The position numbers and the translations under genes are program-made. A stretch of DNA of 37,691 nt from Acidimicrobiia bacterium (GTDB lineage Bacteria > Actinomycetota > Acidimicrobiia > Acidimicrobiales > JANYDT01), in NCBI GenBank assembly GCA_025359845.1, contig JANYDT010000069.1, forward strand, positions 1-37,691, read 5' to 3'. The notes beneath the pieces are model-generated. The model was not told the origin of the DNA. It made no database searches and saw nothing but the letters and a program-made list of their open reading frames with translations. This document shows positions 7,148 to 15,874 of the stretch, piece by piece (position 1 is the first letter of the stretch; each line of letters begins with the position of its first letter).

Positions 7148-8653
7148 ATGACTAACACCTCAATGCCCGCCTCGGATGTTTCAGTGACTTCGGGTCAAGG
7201 CGAACCGCTCACCGTGGTCATCGTCGGCGCAAGCGGAGACTTGACTCGTAGGCTCCTGTTTCCGGCTCTTCATAGGCTCATCTCGTTAGGGCGACTTCCG
7301 CGATCGCTCCACATCGTGGGCTATGCCATCGAGAAATGGTCCACGGCCGACCTGCTCGCCCATCTCCGCGACGGGGTCGACCAGTTCGGCGATGGAGTCG
7401 ATAATCTGGTTTGGCCGGAAATCACGGCCAACACAACTTACGTGCAGGGCGATCTGTCGGCGGAGTCGATAAAGGCACTTTGCGCCCTCGTCCACGGGCC
7501 CGCCGTCTTTTATCTTGCCCTTCCGCCGAATCTCTTCGGCCAGGCCGCGTCGGCGCTCGGAGAGGTGGGCCTCGCCAACGAAGACGCAGGATGGCGGCGC
7601 CTCGTCATCGAAAAGCCGTTCGGAACGAGCCTCGAGACGGCCGAGCAACTTCAGGCCGATCTACAAGCCCATTGGCGGGAGAATCAGCTCTACCGTATCG
7701 ATCACTTTCTCGGCAAAGAAAGCGTACAAAACCTACTCGTCTTTCGACTGGCGAACCGCTTTGTCGAGGCCGTCTGGAACAACGCCAATATTGTGCAGGT
7801 GCAAATCACGGCGGCCGAGACCATCGGCCTTGAGGGGCGCTGGAGATATTACGACAAAGCCGGAGCATTGCGAGACATGGTTCAGAACCATCTGATGCAA
7901 CTGTTTGCGATCTGTGCAATGGAGCCACCGTCGGTATGGGACAGCGAAGTTCTCCGCGAGCACAAGGTCGAGGTTCTTCGGTGCGTCCGCCCGTTCGAAG
8001 ATACAGACATCACGACCCGCACGGTCCGCGGTCAGTACGGCGCCGGTCAGGGGAATGGAAACGGCTCGGTGGCCTACCGAGCCGAAGAGAACATCGACGC
8101 GACGTCGAATACCGAGACGTATGCCGCGGTCCAGTTCTTTGTCGACAACTGGCGTTGGCAGGGGGTGCCGTTCTCGATCCGGAGCGGAAAGCGAATGTCG
8201 GGTGCTTTGACCGAGATTGCCCTCGAGCTTCGGGACCCTCCGACACGGCTCTTTGATTCAATCGGTGTTCCGGTTGACGGATCAGAGGGTCCGAGGTCGA
8301 GCAACTGGATCGTCCTTCGATTGCGCCCGGACGAGTCGATAGAGATCGACGCCGTCGCCAAGAAAGCCGGGTTAGGAATGACGACCGAACGCTCCGTCCT
8401 TTCGACTACCGATGCCAATTCGGGTGGCTCCGAATATACGGCTTACGAGCAACTCGTCATAGACGTTGTCGAAGGAGACGGTTCCATGTTCATCCGCAAT
8501 GACGAGGCGATGGAGAGCTGGCGGCTCATGCAGCCGGTTCTGAATGCGTGGTCCTCCGGAACCCCTGCCCTGTATCCCTCGGGCACAGATGGCCCAGCGC
8601 CGCCGCCCGGTTTCTTCAGCGAGGGCCGATCATGGCGCCCGGTAGGCGCCTGA
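7148..8653 (+). CDS. zwf: Glucose-6-phosphate 1-dehydrogenase
   Basis: It oxidises glucose-6-phosphate to 6-phosphogluconolactone with NAD(P)+, the first step of the oxidative pentose-phosphate and Entner-Doudoroff routes. The 501-residue product has the nucleotide-binding G-A-S-G-D-L-T (27-33), E-K-P (155-157), the substrate-binding R-I-D-H-F-L-G-K-E (183-191) and the catalytic H248 in Q-N-H-L-M-Q. Length matches the family (about 490). The start was chosen at the ATG with AAGGAAGG eight bases upstream; the reading frame stays open further upstream inside the permease gene, but that part is not coding. The gene lies 17 bp after the permease, so it is probably in the same operon, linking sugar uptake with NADPH supply. 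The usual actinobacterial partners opcA, tal and tkt are absent here, so this copy may be transport-linked. Confidence 0.95.
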   Translation: MTNTSMPASDVSVTSGQGEPLTVVIVGASGDLTRRLLFPALHRLISLGRLPRSLHIVGYAIEKWSTADLLAHLRDGVDQFGDGVDNLVWPEITANTTYVQGDLSAESIKALCALVHGPAVFYLALPPNLFGQAASALGEVGLANEDAGWRRLVIEKPFGTSLETAEQLQADLQAHWRENQLYRIDHFLGKESVQNLLVFRLANRFVEAVWNNANIVQVQITAAETIGLEGRWRYYDKAGALRDMVQNHLMQLFAICAMEPPSVWDSEVLREHKVEVLRCVRPFEDTDITTRTVRGQYGAGQGNGNGSVAYRAEENIDATSNTETYAAVQFFVDNWRWQGVPFSIRSGKRMSGALTEIALELRDPPTRLFDSIGVPVDGSEGPRSSNWIVLRLRPDESIEIDAVAKKAGLGMTTERSVLSTTDANSGGSEYTAYEQLVIDVVEGDGSMFIRNDEAMESWRLMQPVLNAWSSGTPALYPSGTDGPAPPPGFFSEGRSWRPVGA

Positions 8654-8688
8654 GTCGGTTGGTCGAGACGTTCTGTGCCCGACCGTCG

Positions 8689-8728
8689 TGCTGATCGCGG
8701 CCGCGTTGCCGCGTTACCGCGATCAGCA
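8689..8728 (+). terminator. Stem-loop after zwf
   Basis: A perfect 12-bp stem (8689-8700 with 8717-8728) with a 16-nt loop lies 35 bases after the zwf stop and just before the convergent minus-strand gene stop at 8749. No T run follows on either strand. It probably ends or protects both converging transcripts. Confidence 0.55.
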
Positions 8729-8748
8729 TCTCACGGCACTCGTGAAAA

Positions 8749-9147
8749 CTAAGCCTGGGCGGTAACGCCCGGGGTCAGGTCGGCGGTGGCGCCGGCCGGT
8801 TGCTGAGCGTCGCGGGTGGCCTCCTCGGCGGCCCGCGCTGGGCTCTCGGCCGCTTCGTGGGCGGCGTCGTGATTACTGCGGCCGCCGTGACCTCCGTGCC
8901 AGTTACCTGAAGCCTCTTCGGCCGCATGCTCGGGGCTTTCGGCGGCTTCATGGGCCGGGTCGGTGTTGGGGCCGCCCTGGTCGCCGGCTTGGGGTGTGGC
9001 GGCACTTGGGGCCGCTGCGGCTCCAGCCACGGTAGTCGGCGCCGTGGTTGTGGATCCGTCGGTCACCGCCATGGCGATGCCGGCCGATCCAATCGCTGCG
9101 CCGAAGACGATGGCGCCGAGAATGAGACGGGAGCTTTTGAGTTTCAT
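8749..9147 (-). CDS. Small secreted protein with two Ala/Glu repeats
   Basis: The 132-residue precursor has a clear Sec signal peptide (about 1-28: K-L-K-S-S-R, then a hydrophobic stretch ending A-M-A). The mature part is low-complexity. An Ala/Thr/Gln-rich linker is followed by two copies of A-H-E-A-A-E-S-P-x-x-A-A-E-E-A (near residues 65-79 and 95-109) separated by a G/H-rich stretch, G-G-H-G-G-R. The ATG is preceded by AAAGG at 9153-9157. The repeats look amphipathic and could form short helices, and the His-rich segment might bind metal, but no family is recognised. It is transcribed alone and converges with zwf. The same AAAGGACCCA leader type occurs before the secreted gene at 19901-20308. 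Confidence 0.72.
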   Translation of the reverse strand: MKLKSSRLILGAIVFGAAIGSAGIAMAVTDGSTTTAPTTVAGAAAAPSAATPQAGDQGGPNTDPAHEAAESPEHAAEEASGNWHGGHGGRSNHDAAHEAAESPARAAEEATRDAQQPAGATADLTPGVTAQA

Positions 9148-9197
9148 TGGGTCCTTTCGGGCTCGTGGCCGAGTGCGACGAGCAGCGGGGTAGGGGT

Positions 9198-11555
9198 CTA
9201 TCCAACCTCATGGATATGAGAATCAGCCGTGAAAGACCCCTTACACGGGTAAGAGTTCGGTGAGAGTCGACCCGCCCGTTGCGATCGCAGGGCGAATACC
9301 CGCCAGCAGATGGCCCCTACGGTCGCCGCCCCCAAATGCTGGACATCAAAGAGGCGCCGATCAAGGAGCAGGCCGCCGACAATGGCGGCCGTCAACACGC
9401 CCAACGCGGCGCGACGGAGGCGGCCGCTCTCGAGACTGAGCGTGGCGGCCGTGATCACCGCGAACATGGCCGACGAGGCACCCCCATCGCGATCGGCGAT
9501 GACGCGTGCCGCCCCCGCCGAGCCGAGCGCGGCGGCGAGCCGCAAGGCGACAAGAATCAGCACGCTGGAGACCATATCTCCCAGAAAGAACACTACAATC
9601 GTGCGCCAAGTACGCAGAATGAACTCTGAAATTGCCACCAGCGGAATCATCCATAAAACTCCGAATCTCAGCCCGGCGCCATTTTGGATGAAGATTCCCG
9701 TGAGCAGCCGTTGGAGTTCGTGATGTCGGGCCAGGTCAGCCCAATTGTAAGTAAATGTCGTGTGCAGCCAATCATAGGAGTCACGGTCGACCTCCGTCTG
9801 AATCTGTAACGCCAACATCACGGCGGTCAGCGCAGCAGTGAACGGAAGGCGGCGGCCGAACGCTACGGTGCCCCGCGCTACGGTACCGATCCATCCACTA
9901 GCAGTCTCCAGCCGCCCCGTGTCAGCGTGGGGTAATTCTCCGGCTCGCCCAACCGCTACAGCCAACTGCGGAAGCTCAGAGTCTGAACGGTAGACGAGGA
10001 ATCGTGGCTCCCATTGCGGCCTCCATTTATCTTTAAATGCCCGAAGACCGGCGAAGTTGAACGCCTTTCCGCCGCGTTCGTAGATGATCCGCAAGGCGCG
10101 GTCCGGCCGCGCGTCGCCATCAATATTGGCGAACGGCGCCAGCCCGAGGGTCATGCCCCGATGCCCTTGCTCACGGAATCGCTCGATCATCCTGACGAAC
10201 AGCAAGTCCATGACCGGCAGGTGTTCTTCGGGCTGGCGGCGCATCAGATCAAAGTTGCCGTTGACGCTTTGATACGACGGGATGAGGTTGGTGAAGGCCT
10301 GGATCTCGGCGGTCGGGTCTTTGGCCACCATTAAGACCGTCGATTGCAAGTACTCCTCATTGAATTGCCCGACGGTGAACGTTCTCTCGCGGTGGCCACC
10401 GTGATCCAGCCAAGCTTCGGATATCTCCCGCAGGCGATTTATCGTCGACGGGTCAATCGGTTGCGTCAACTCCTCCACTGTCCAGCCCTCGCGCTCCATC
10501 TTCGCGGTCTTGTTTCGAATGCTCTTGAAATGGCTTCCCTGCAGCGAAAATGACCCGACGTCGACCACGGCTTCTTCGCCGATCTTCAGCGCTTTCAGGC
10601 CCAACGGAGCCAGTTGGTCTGCGGCGGCGGGTGTGACTTGATGAAATGCCGGCAGCCATCCGTTCAGTTCACATCGCTCGATGAACAGGCGCGCCACCTT
10701 CTCCTGTGCGGCCGGTGCGCCAATCGGTCCTCCGAGACTGACGGCGATTGATCCCACCATTTTGTATCCAATGAACGCCTCGCCGTCTTCGGCGAAGAGA
10801 TGATGCTTGTCGGGTAGGAGGTGAAAGTACGCCAGTGATGTATCGCCGTATGCGTCGAGCAAACGCCGTACATGGGCCAGATCTTGCTCGCGGCGGGCGC
10901 CGCGCAAGACCACCGGACGCAGTAACCGCGCCACACCGATAAGCAGCACCACGATGGCGAGCACGCGGACCGAGTCGATGAACCATTTACCGTGCGTCGT
11001 GACCGCGTCGATGGTCGAGGTCGGAAGCAGGAACAACAGCCGCGTCGCCTGCTCGAGCGACTCCACGAGCGACGTCGACCTTCGGAATTGGGCATCGAGC
11101 AGATAGAGCCCGCCCACTCCGTACCCGTACGTCGCCGCTCCGCCACCGAGCAGCCAGAATATTCCCTGGCGGGCCAGCGCGGGATCGGAACGGGCGTGGA
11201 ATTGGGGGGCGAGCACCAGGAGTAAGGCGGCTACGCCAACCGCGACGACGATCCCAAACAGGTCGGCCGTTACGAGGTGATGCCCGAACAGCGACGCAAT
11301 AGCCGCGCCGAGCGCCAGCAACCACGCTGTCCGCTTGCCGCGCAGGAGGCCGCGAGCCGCGCTGAGGAGGGTCAGAGCGGCGATCAACAAGACATACCGA
11401 AAGAGGCGCGTGGTCGACCCCCCGAGGTCCAACGATAACCAGCCCAGCTTGGTGATGGGCCCCCGAGATACGGCCTGGACAACGTCAAGAAGACCGAGGA
11501 TCGCCACAGCCGCCGCCGCCACCCGCCGCCAGAACCGGGGTCGGCGCCGGTTCAC
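9198..11555 (-). CDS. Aminoacyl-phosphatidylglycerol synthase with C-terminal rhomboid-like domain
   Basis: Enzymes of this family (MprF C-terminal half, DUF2156) transfer an amino acid, usually Lys or Ala, from tRNA to phosphatidylglycerol in the cytoplasmic membrane, lowering surface negative charge. The GTG start at 11555 overlaps the upstream stop (GTGA) and gives 785 residues; a longer frame exists but lies inside the upstream gene. Layout: about six membrane helices (10-210), the cytosolic GNAT-like synthase domain (about 225-525, with A-Y-G-D-T-S-L-A-Y-F and S-L-G-G-P-I-G), then a second membrane domain (565-755). That last domain looks rhomboid-like, with G-G-A-S-S around S694 and Q-H-L-G-A around H740. 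It resembles the separate protein at 19084-19818. The flippase half is supplied by the upstream gene. The amino acid used is not predictable here. Confidence 0.87.
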   Translation of the reverse strand: MNRRRPRFWRRVAAAAVAILGLLDVVQAVSRGPITKLGWLSLDLGGSTTRLFRYVLLIAALTLLSAARGLLRGKRTAWLLALGAAIASLFGHHLVTADLFGIVVAVGVAALLLVLAPQFHARSDPALARQGIFWLLGGGAATYGYGVGGLYLLDAQFRRSTSLVESLEQATRLLFLLPTSTIDAVTTHGKWFIDSVRVLAIVVLLIGVARLLRPVVLRGARREQDLAHVRRLLDAYGDTSLAYFHLLPDKHHLFAEDGEAFIGYKMVGSIAVSLGGPIGAPAAQEKVARLFIERCELNGWLPAFHQVTPAAADQLAPLGLKALKIGEEAVVDVGSFSLQGSHFKSIRNKTAKMEREGWTVEELTQPIDPSTINRLREISEAWLDHGGHRERTFTVGQFNEEYLQSTVLMVAKDPTAEIQAFTNLIPSYQSVNGNFDLMRRQPEEHLPVMDLLFVRMIERFREQGHRGMTLGLAPFANIDGDARPDRALRIIYERGGKAFNFAGLRAFKDKWRPQWEPRFLVYRSDSELPQLAVAVGRAGELPHADTGRLETASGWIGTVARGTVAFGRRLPFTAALTAVMLALQIQTEVDRDSYDWLHTTFTYNWADLARHHELQRLLTGIFIQNGAGLRFGVLWMIPLVAISEFILRTWRTIVVFFLGDMVSSVLILVALRLAAALGSAGAARVIADRDGGASSAMFAVITAATLSLESGRLRRAALGVLTAAIVGGLLLDRRLFDVQHLGAATVGAICWRVFALRSQRAGRLSPNSYPCKGSFTADSHIHEVG

Positions 11556-12571
11556 GCCCACGCTGTCCGGGAGACGGAATGGGCCGCGGCCGCGCCAATC
11601 AGCATCGGAATCCACAACTCGAGCAATCGGTACAAGACGATCGCGGCCGCCGCCGTCGGTACCGTGAGTCCGAAAGAAACCAACACCGCACCCAGGCCGG
11701 CCTCGACGAAACCCAGTCCGCCCGGGAGGAACCCGACGATCGTGAAGAGCACCGATATGGAGTACGCCACGACCGGCACGCTGAGGGGCGGATGGATCCT
11801 CAGAGCCCGAAGTACGCACCACAGTTGGGTCATGCCGATCATTTCGACAGCCAGCGCATAGCCGACCGCCGGCATCACCGCTCGGGGGCGCTTGCGAAAC
11901 AACTGAACGGAGTCAAATAGTTCGTCCGCGGCGTCGAAACTCGAATGGGCCCCGACCCGGTCCTCGCTACGTCGCACGGCCCTGGCCAACTGGCGCGGGA
12001 TTGCGTACAGTCGTCGAATCGCGGTGCGGCTGCGGACCGCCGCCGCGACGAGCAAGAGTTGGATCGCGGTGGTCAGCGCGAATACACCCGTGGCAATGGC
12101 GTCGATGCGCGTGAAACGCCCATCGACTATCAACACGATCAAACTTCCGCACAGGGCCGCGGCGAACGCCAAATGCCCGAGAACGTTGACGAGCAGGTAT
12201 CCGGCAATGGTACGCCCCCGAGAACGGCGTCGGCGAGTCGCCAACGCGAGCAATGGCGCCATCCCCGCCATGGCCCCCGATTTGATCACAAGATTCAAGA
12301 ACCCTCCGGCGGCGATGGGCCGCAGCAACTCACCGATCGTGGGCTCAAGGCCGGTGGCGCGTTGTGCGGCCCGGTGAAGGGCGGTTTGGTTGATCAGGGC
12401 GACGAGCACGAGCACGAGGCCCAGCGCCATGAAACCCGGGTGGGCGTGGCGCAGTATTCGCGTGGCCACCGGAACGTCGGATCGGTTGGCCCAGAGAAAG
12501 GCCGCGGCGGCGACCGATACCGCCAGGTACGGCCCCCACCGGACTATCAATTTCCGGGAGGGGCTCGACAC
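11552..12571 (-). CDS. UPF0104/LPG-synthase transmembrane protein (MprF flippase half)
   Basis: The 339-residue integral membrane protein has about eight hydrophobic segments and the family signature F-L-P-G-G-L-G-F-V-E-A-G-L near residues 285-300. In MprF this domain flips aminoacylated phosphatidylglycerol to the outer leaflet; here it is a separate gene directly before, and overlapping by four bases with, the synthase gene. MprF is thus split into flippase and synthase, translationally coupled. The start is a GTG with no clear ribosome site, so a start a few codons away is possible. It follows the KimA-like gene by 78 bp, a gap holding only a weak 7-bp hairpin (12604-12610 with 12621-12627), so it may be co-transcribed with it. 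Confidence 0.88.
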   Translation of the reverse strand: MSSPSRKLIVRWGPYLAVSVAAAAFLWANRSDVPVATRILRHAHPGFMALGLVLVLVALINQTALHRAAQRATGLEPTIGELLRPIAAGGFLNLVIKSGAMAGMAPLLALATRRRRSRGRTIAGYLLVNVLGHLAFAAALCGSLIVLIVDGRFTRIDAIATGVFALTTAIQLLLVAAAVRSRTAIRRLYAIPRQLARAVRRSEDRVGAHSSFDAADELFDSVQLFRKRPRAVMPAVGYALAVEMIGMTQLWCVLRALRIHPPLSVPVVAYSISVLFTIVGFLPGGLGFVEAGLGAVLVSFGLTVPTAAAAIVLYRLLELWIPMLIGAAAAHSVSRTAWA

Positions 12572-12649
12572 AGGCCGGAGGCTACAAGGTGGGCTTTGAA
12601 GTCCGGGGTGGCGCGGACGTCACCCCGACGAGCGCCGAGGGAGAGGGGC

Positions 12650-15043
12650 TCAGTGTTTGGGCGCGTGCGGTGTTTCGATGGCCTTGACCAGGTCGATGAG
12701 CGGGTTGAGCATCGTGCGATGACCGTTACGGTTGGCGATGGCGCCTCTGGCCACGAGGACGGTGCCGATTCCGATTCCGGCGACGGCCCGTCGGCCGGTA
12801 AAGACCAGCACAATTTCGCCACTTTCGTCGGCCACTGTGGCTTCGAGGCTGAGATTGCCGCCGAAGGGCTGAACTCGCAGCGCCCGTACCCGGCCGGCCA
12901 CACGAACCGTACTGCGGACGGCCGCGGCCGCTATGAGGACGCGATCTTTAGGAAGCTCACGGGTGTCGGTGAGTAGCGACGATGAGAAGCTGAGCCGAAG
13001 TGCTTCGGTTCCGATCACGTGCTCGGTGATAGGTTTCGGTTCGAAGGTCACGCGATCCGACCCGAGGTGGTACGGCACGATAGTTACGTTGCAGTGGGGG
13101 ATAGCTCCGAGGGCTCGACCGATGGCGTCTGAAGACCGGTCGTGCAGCGCGCGGTGCCACGCTCTCTCGTATTCGCGGCGGGGGACCAGAACGCTGACCT
13201 CGGTGTCGCCCCCGGCGAGTTCGGCGAGCACGACATCGGCGGCGGCTCGCGGCACCCTTCGGTCGGGGCATTCGATGATGTCGAGGGGAATCTTTTGGAA
13301 GCCGAGCGTGCGCCAGTCTTCCGTGAGTAGGTGGGTCTTCCACGGATCGAGGTCGAAATGGACGGCGCGGAACTCTGTCGGCCTGAGGCTGCGGCTGTAT
13401 TGGATGGCCCGTGCCGTGGCCATGTCGAGATGATCGACGAGGGTCACGACAACGTGGCGTCGTAGGGCCGGGGCCGCTGCCGCGGCCGGCGCATTGCTCA
13501 CGAGCTCTTCGGCTTCGCTTTCGTAAGCCCGATTGAGGCGCACGAGACCGAGCACCATCAGCGGGATCAAAATCATGATGACCCACGCGCCGCCGGTGAA
13601 CTTGACCACCGCGACGATGGCCAAGACGAGAGCGGAAAGTACGGCGCCGGTCGCGTTGATGAACAACCCGACCTTCCAACCTGGCTCTTTGTGGGTTGTG
13701 TGATGCTTGGCCATTCCGGCTTGCGACAGGGTGAAGCTGGTGAATACACCTATAGCGTACAAGGGGATGAGGCGACTCACTTTGCCACCGGTGCCGATCA
13801 GGGTGATGATGCCGGCTGCGGCGAGGAACAATATGCCGTTCGAGAATACGAGTCGGTGGCCTCTGGTCATGAACTGACGGGGCATGAAGTTGTCGCCGGC
13901 ATGAAAGCTGGCGAGCCGCGGAAAGTCGGCGAAGCTCGTGTTGGCAGCCAACACGAGAATGAGCATGGTGCCCGCTTGGAGACAGAGGTACAGGGCGTGG
14001 CCGATCGGGCCCTCCCCGTAGATGGCTTTGCCTACGAGGGAGATCACTGTTGGGGTGCCGCTCGTGTAGGGGACGGCGTGTACTCGCGCGGCCATGATCG
14101 AGAGGCCGAGAAACATCACTCCGAGTAACGACCCCATGATCACCAAGGTCTTTCGGGCGTTCTTCCAGGACGGGTCTCGAAAGGCGGGCACCCCGTTGGA
14201 GATCGCCTCCACGCCGGTCACGGCCGCCCCGCCTGATCCAAAGGCTTTGAGAACCAGAAACACGGAGGCACCCAGGAGCAATCCGGTGCTGTGTTTGCTG
14301 CCTATCTTCTCAAGACCCGCGGTAGTGGTGCCATATTTGGGGAGGGTCGTAAACAACATGCGGTACGCCCCAACGCTGAGCAAGATCATCATGTTGGCCA
14401 CAAAGAAGTATGTGGGAACGGCGAATAATTTCCCCGATTCTTTCACGCCGCGCAAGTTGCCGTAGGCAATGATTATGACGAAAAGAATCGCAATCCACAG
14501 CTTGTACGGCTCGAGCCCCAGGAAGGCCGACGCCATAGCATCGGTGCCGGCCGCCACCGAAACCGATACGGTGAGTACGTAGTCGGTGAGGAGGGCCACT
14601 CCGGCGACCTGCGCGGGCAGGAGCCCGAAGTTGTCGCGGGTGACGATGTAGGCCCCACCAGCGCTTGGATAGGCCTTGATCGTCTGTCGGTACGAAAGGA
14701 TCAAGAAGCCCAGCACGACGAGCAAGGCCAACGTGATGGGCGTCACGAGCCGAAACGCGGCGATCCCGACGACGGGAACCAGAACCCGCATGATTTCTTC
14801 GGTCGCGTAGGCGCACGACGACAAGTTGTCGGATGCGAACACGGCAAGCGCCGTGGGGTTGCCAAGGCGCTCGTGTTCGAGTTGTTCGGTGTACAGGGGA
14901 GGGCCCAGCAGCCGACGTTTCCACCGGTACGCCGACGGTTCGGGCAACACGAATTGCCGATCGCCGTCACCAGGGGAACCGCTCGGAGCGGCCGAGGCGC
15001 TCGGAGGCGGCGGTGCGGCGACGGGATCAAGAGTGACAGTCAC
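12650..15043 (-). CDS. KimA-like APC potassium transporter with C-terminal OB-fold
   Basis: The 797-residue protein has a Pro/Ala-rich N-terminus, then an APC-fold membrane domain (about 60-505, some twelve helices) with S-D-N-L-S-S-C-A-Y-A-T-E-E-I and S-A-G-G-A-Y-I-V. Both match the KimA/YdaO potassium importer family. A cytosolic USP-like domain follows (about 525-680), as in KimA. Unusually, a third domain at about 708-787 looks like an OB-fold (V-R-V-A-G-R-V-R-A-L-R, then L-x-A-T-V-A-D-E-S-G and a repeat of V-A-R-G). It lies directly downstream of kdpDE in the same direction, which supports a potassium role. The GTG start has no good ribosome site. An amino-acid substrate remains the alternative. 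No cyclic-di-AMP riboswitch was recognised in the 129-bp upstream gap. Confidence 0.85.
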   Translation of the reverse strand: MTVTLDPVAAPPPPSASAAPSGSPGDGDRQFVLPEPSAYRWKRRLLGPPLYTEQLEHERLGNPTALAVFASDNLSSCAYATEEIMRVLVPVVGIAAFRLVTPITLALLVVLGFLILSYRQTIKAYPSAGGAYIVTRDNFGLLPAQVAGVALLTDYVLTVSVSVAAGTDAMASAFLGLEPYKLWIAILFVIIIAYGNLRGVKESGKLFAVPTYFFVANMMILLSVGAYRMLFTTLPKYGTTTAGLEKIGSKHSTGLLLGASVFLVLKAFGSGGAAVTGVEAISNGVPAFRDPSWKNARKTLVIMGSLLGVMFLGLSIMAARVHAVPYTSGTPTVISLVGKAIYGEGPIGHALYLCLQAGTMLILVLAANTSFADFPRLASFHAGDNFMPRQFMTRGHRLVFSNGILFLAAAGIITLIGTGGKVSRLIPLYAIGVFTSFTLSQAGMAKHHTTHKEPGWKVGLFINATGAVLSALVLAIVAVVKFTGGAWVIMILIPLMVLGLVRLNRAYESEAEELVSNAPAAAAAPALRRHVVVTLVDHLDMATARAIQYSRSLRPTEFRAVHFDLDPWKTHLLTEDWRTLGFQKIPLDIIECPDRRVPRAAADVVLAELAGGDTEVSVLVPRREYERAWHRALHDRSSDAIGRALGAIPHCNVTIVPYHLGSDRVTFEPKPITEHVIGTEALRLSFSSSLLTDTRELPKDRVLIAAAAVRSTVRVAGRVRALRVQPFGGNLSLEATVADESGEIVLVFTGRRAVAGIGIGTVLVARGAIANRNGHRTMLNPLIDLVKAIETPHAPKH

Positions 15044-15172
15044 AGAGTTACCAGTGGATCAGATCGGCCGCCGAAACCCTAAGCCGGCCACATCAAGATG
15101 GCGACAAGAACGCGTAGAGACCGAGATTCAGGAGGGTTTCTGGCGGCCATCCGGGGGCAGAAAAGCGGCTGT

Positions 15173-15874
15173 TCAGGGCAGAAACCGGTACCCGAGACCT
15201 GGTTCGGTGACGATGTGGCGAGGCCGTGACGGGTCAATTTCGACCTTTGCCCGCAGGTGACCGAGGTGGACTCTCAGGTAGTTGGCCTCCGTTCCGTATT
15301 CAGGACCCCACACGGCCTGGAGCAGCTCCCGTTGCGCAACGAGTCGACCCGAGTTGCGGGCCAAGTGGTCAAGCAGGCGCCACTCAATGGGAGTGAGATG
15401 GGGCCGGGACCCGCCGGTGAGGGTCACGTGTCCCTTGACAAGATCAACGATGAATGAGGCCGTCACAACCCTCGCCAACGTCGTCGCCGCGTCCAGCGAT
15501 CGGCGCGTCAGGGCCCGGATGCGGGCAAACAATTCGTCTATACCGAACGGTTTCGTAACGTAATCATCCGCGCCCAGATCGAGCGCGGCAACTTTGTCGG
15601 CCTCCGACCCGCGGGCCGTAAGTACGAGGACGGGCGCCGAACTCCACAGCCGAAACGCGGCGATCACGTCGAGGCCGTCGAGCTTCGGCAACCCGAGATC
15701 GATGAGAAGCAGATCGGGCTTGGAGATCGCGGCCCGGGCCAGCGCTTCCTCACCGTCGGTCGCCTCCTCCACTACGTAATGGCGGGCGATGAGGTTGAGG
15801 CGAAGGGTCTTGCGCAAATGGGGCTCGTCTTCCACGACGAGCACCTTCATCGGCTTTTCGTTGGGTGCCGTCAC
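15173..15874 (-). CDS. kdpE: Response regulator KdpE
   Basis: OmpR-type response regulator, the partner of KdpD, that activates potassium-uptake genes. The 233-residue product has a receiver domain (M-K-V-L-V-V-E-D-E, phospho-acceptor D59, T-A-R at about 86-88, K108 in V-T-K-P-F) and a C-terminal winged helix ending G-L-G-Y-R-F. The GTG start at 15874 overlaps the kdpD stop in a GTGA motif, with GGAAG upstream. An internal ATG at 15850 is the alternative and would remove eight residues. The usual target operon kdpFABC is not in the window. The next gene downstream is the KimA-like transporter, which is the natural candidate target. Confidence 0.93.
   Translation of the reverse strand: MTAPNEKPMKVLVVEDEPHLRKTLRLNLIARHYVVEEATDGEEALARAAISKPDLLLIDLGLPKLDGLDVIAAFRLWSSAPVLVLTARGSEADKVAALDLGADDYVTKPFGIDELFARIRALTRRSLDAATTLARVVTASFIVDLVKGHVTLTGGSRPHLTPIEWRLLDHLARNSGRLVAQRELLQAVWGPEYGTEANYLRVHLGHLRAKVEIDPSRPRHIVTEPGLGYRFLP

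Noticed and set aside
11556..11822. Longer N-terminus for the lipid aminoacylase
   Set aside because: It lies inside the UPF0104 gene in another frame and reads as Arg/Gly-rich nonsense; the GTGA overlap gives a better start.
11945..12976. 343-codon plus-strand frame opposite the UPF0104 and KimA-like genes
   Set aside because: The translation is Arg/Gly/Asp-rich without any domain, typical of an antisense shadow in high-GC DNA.
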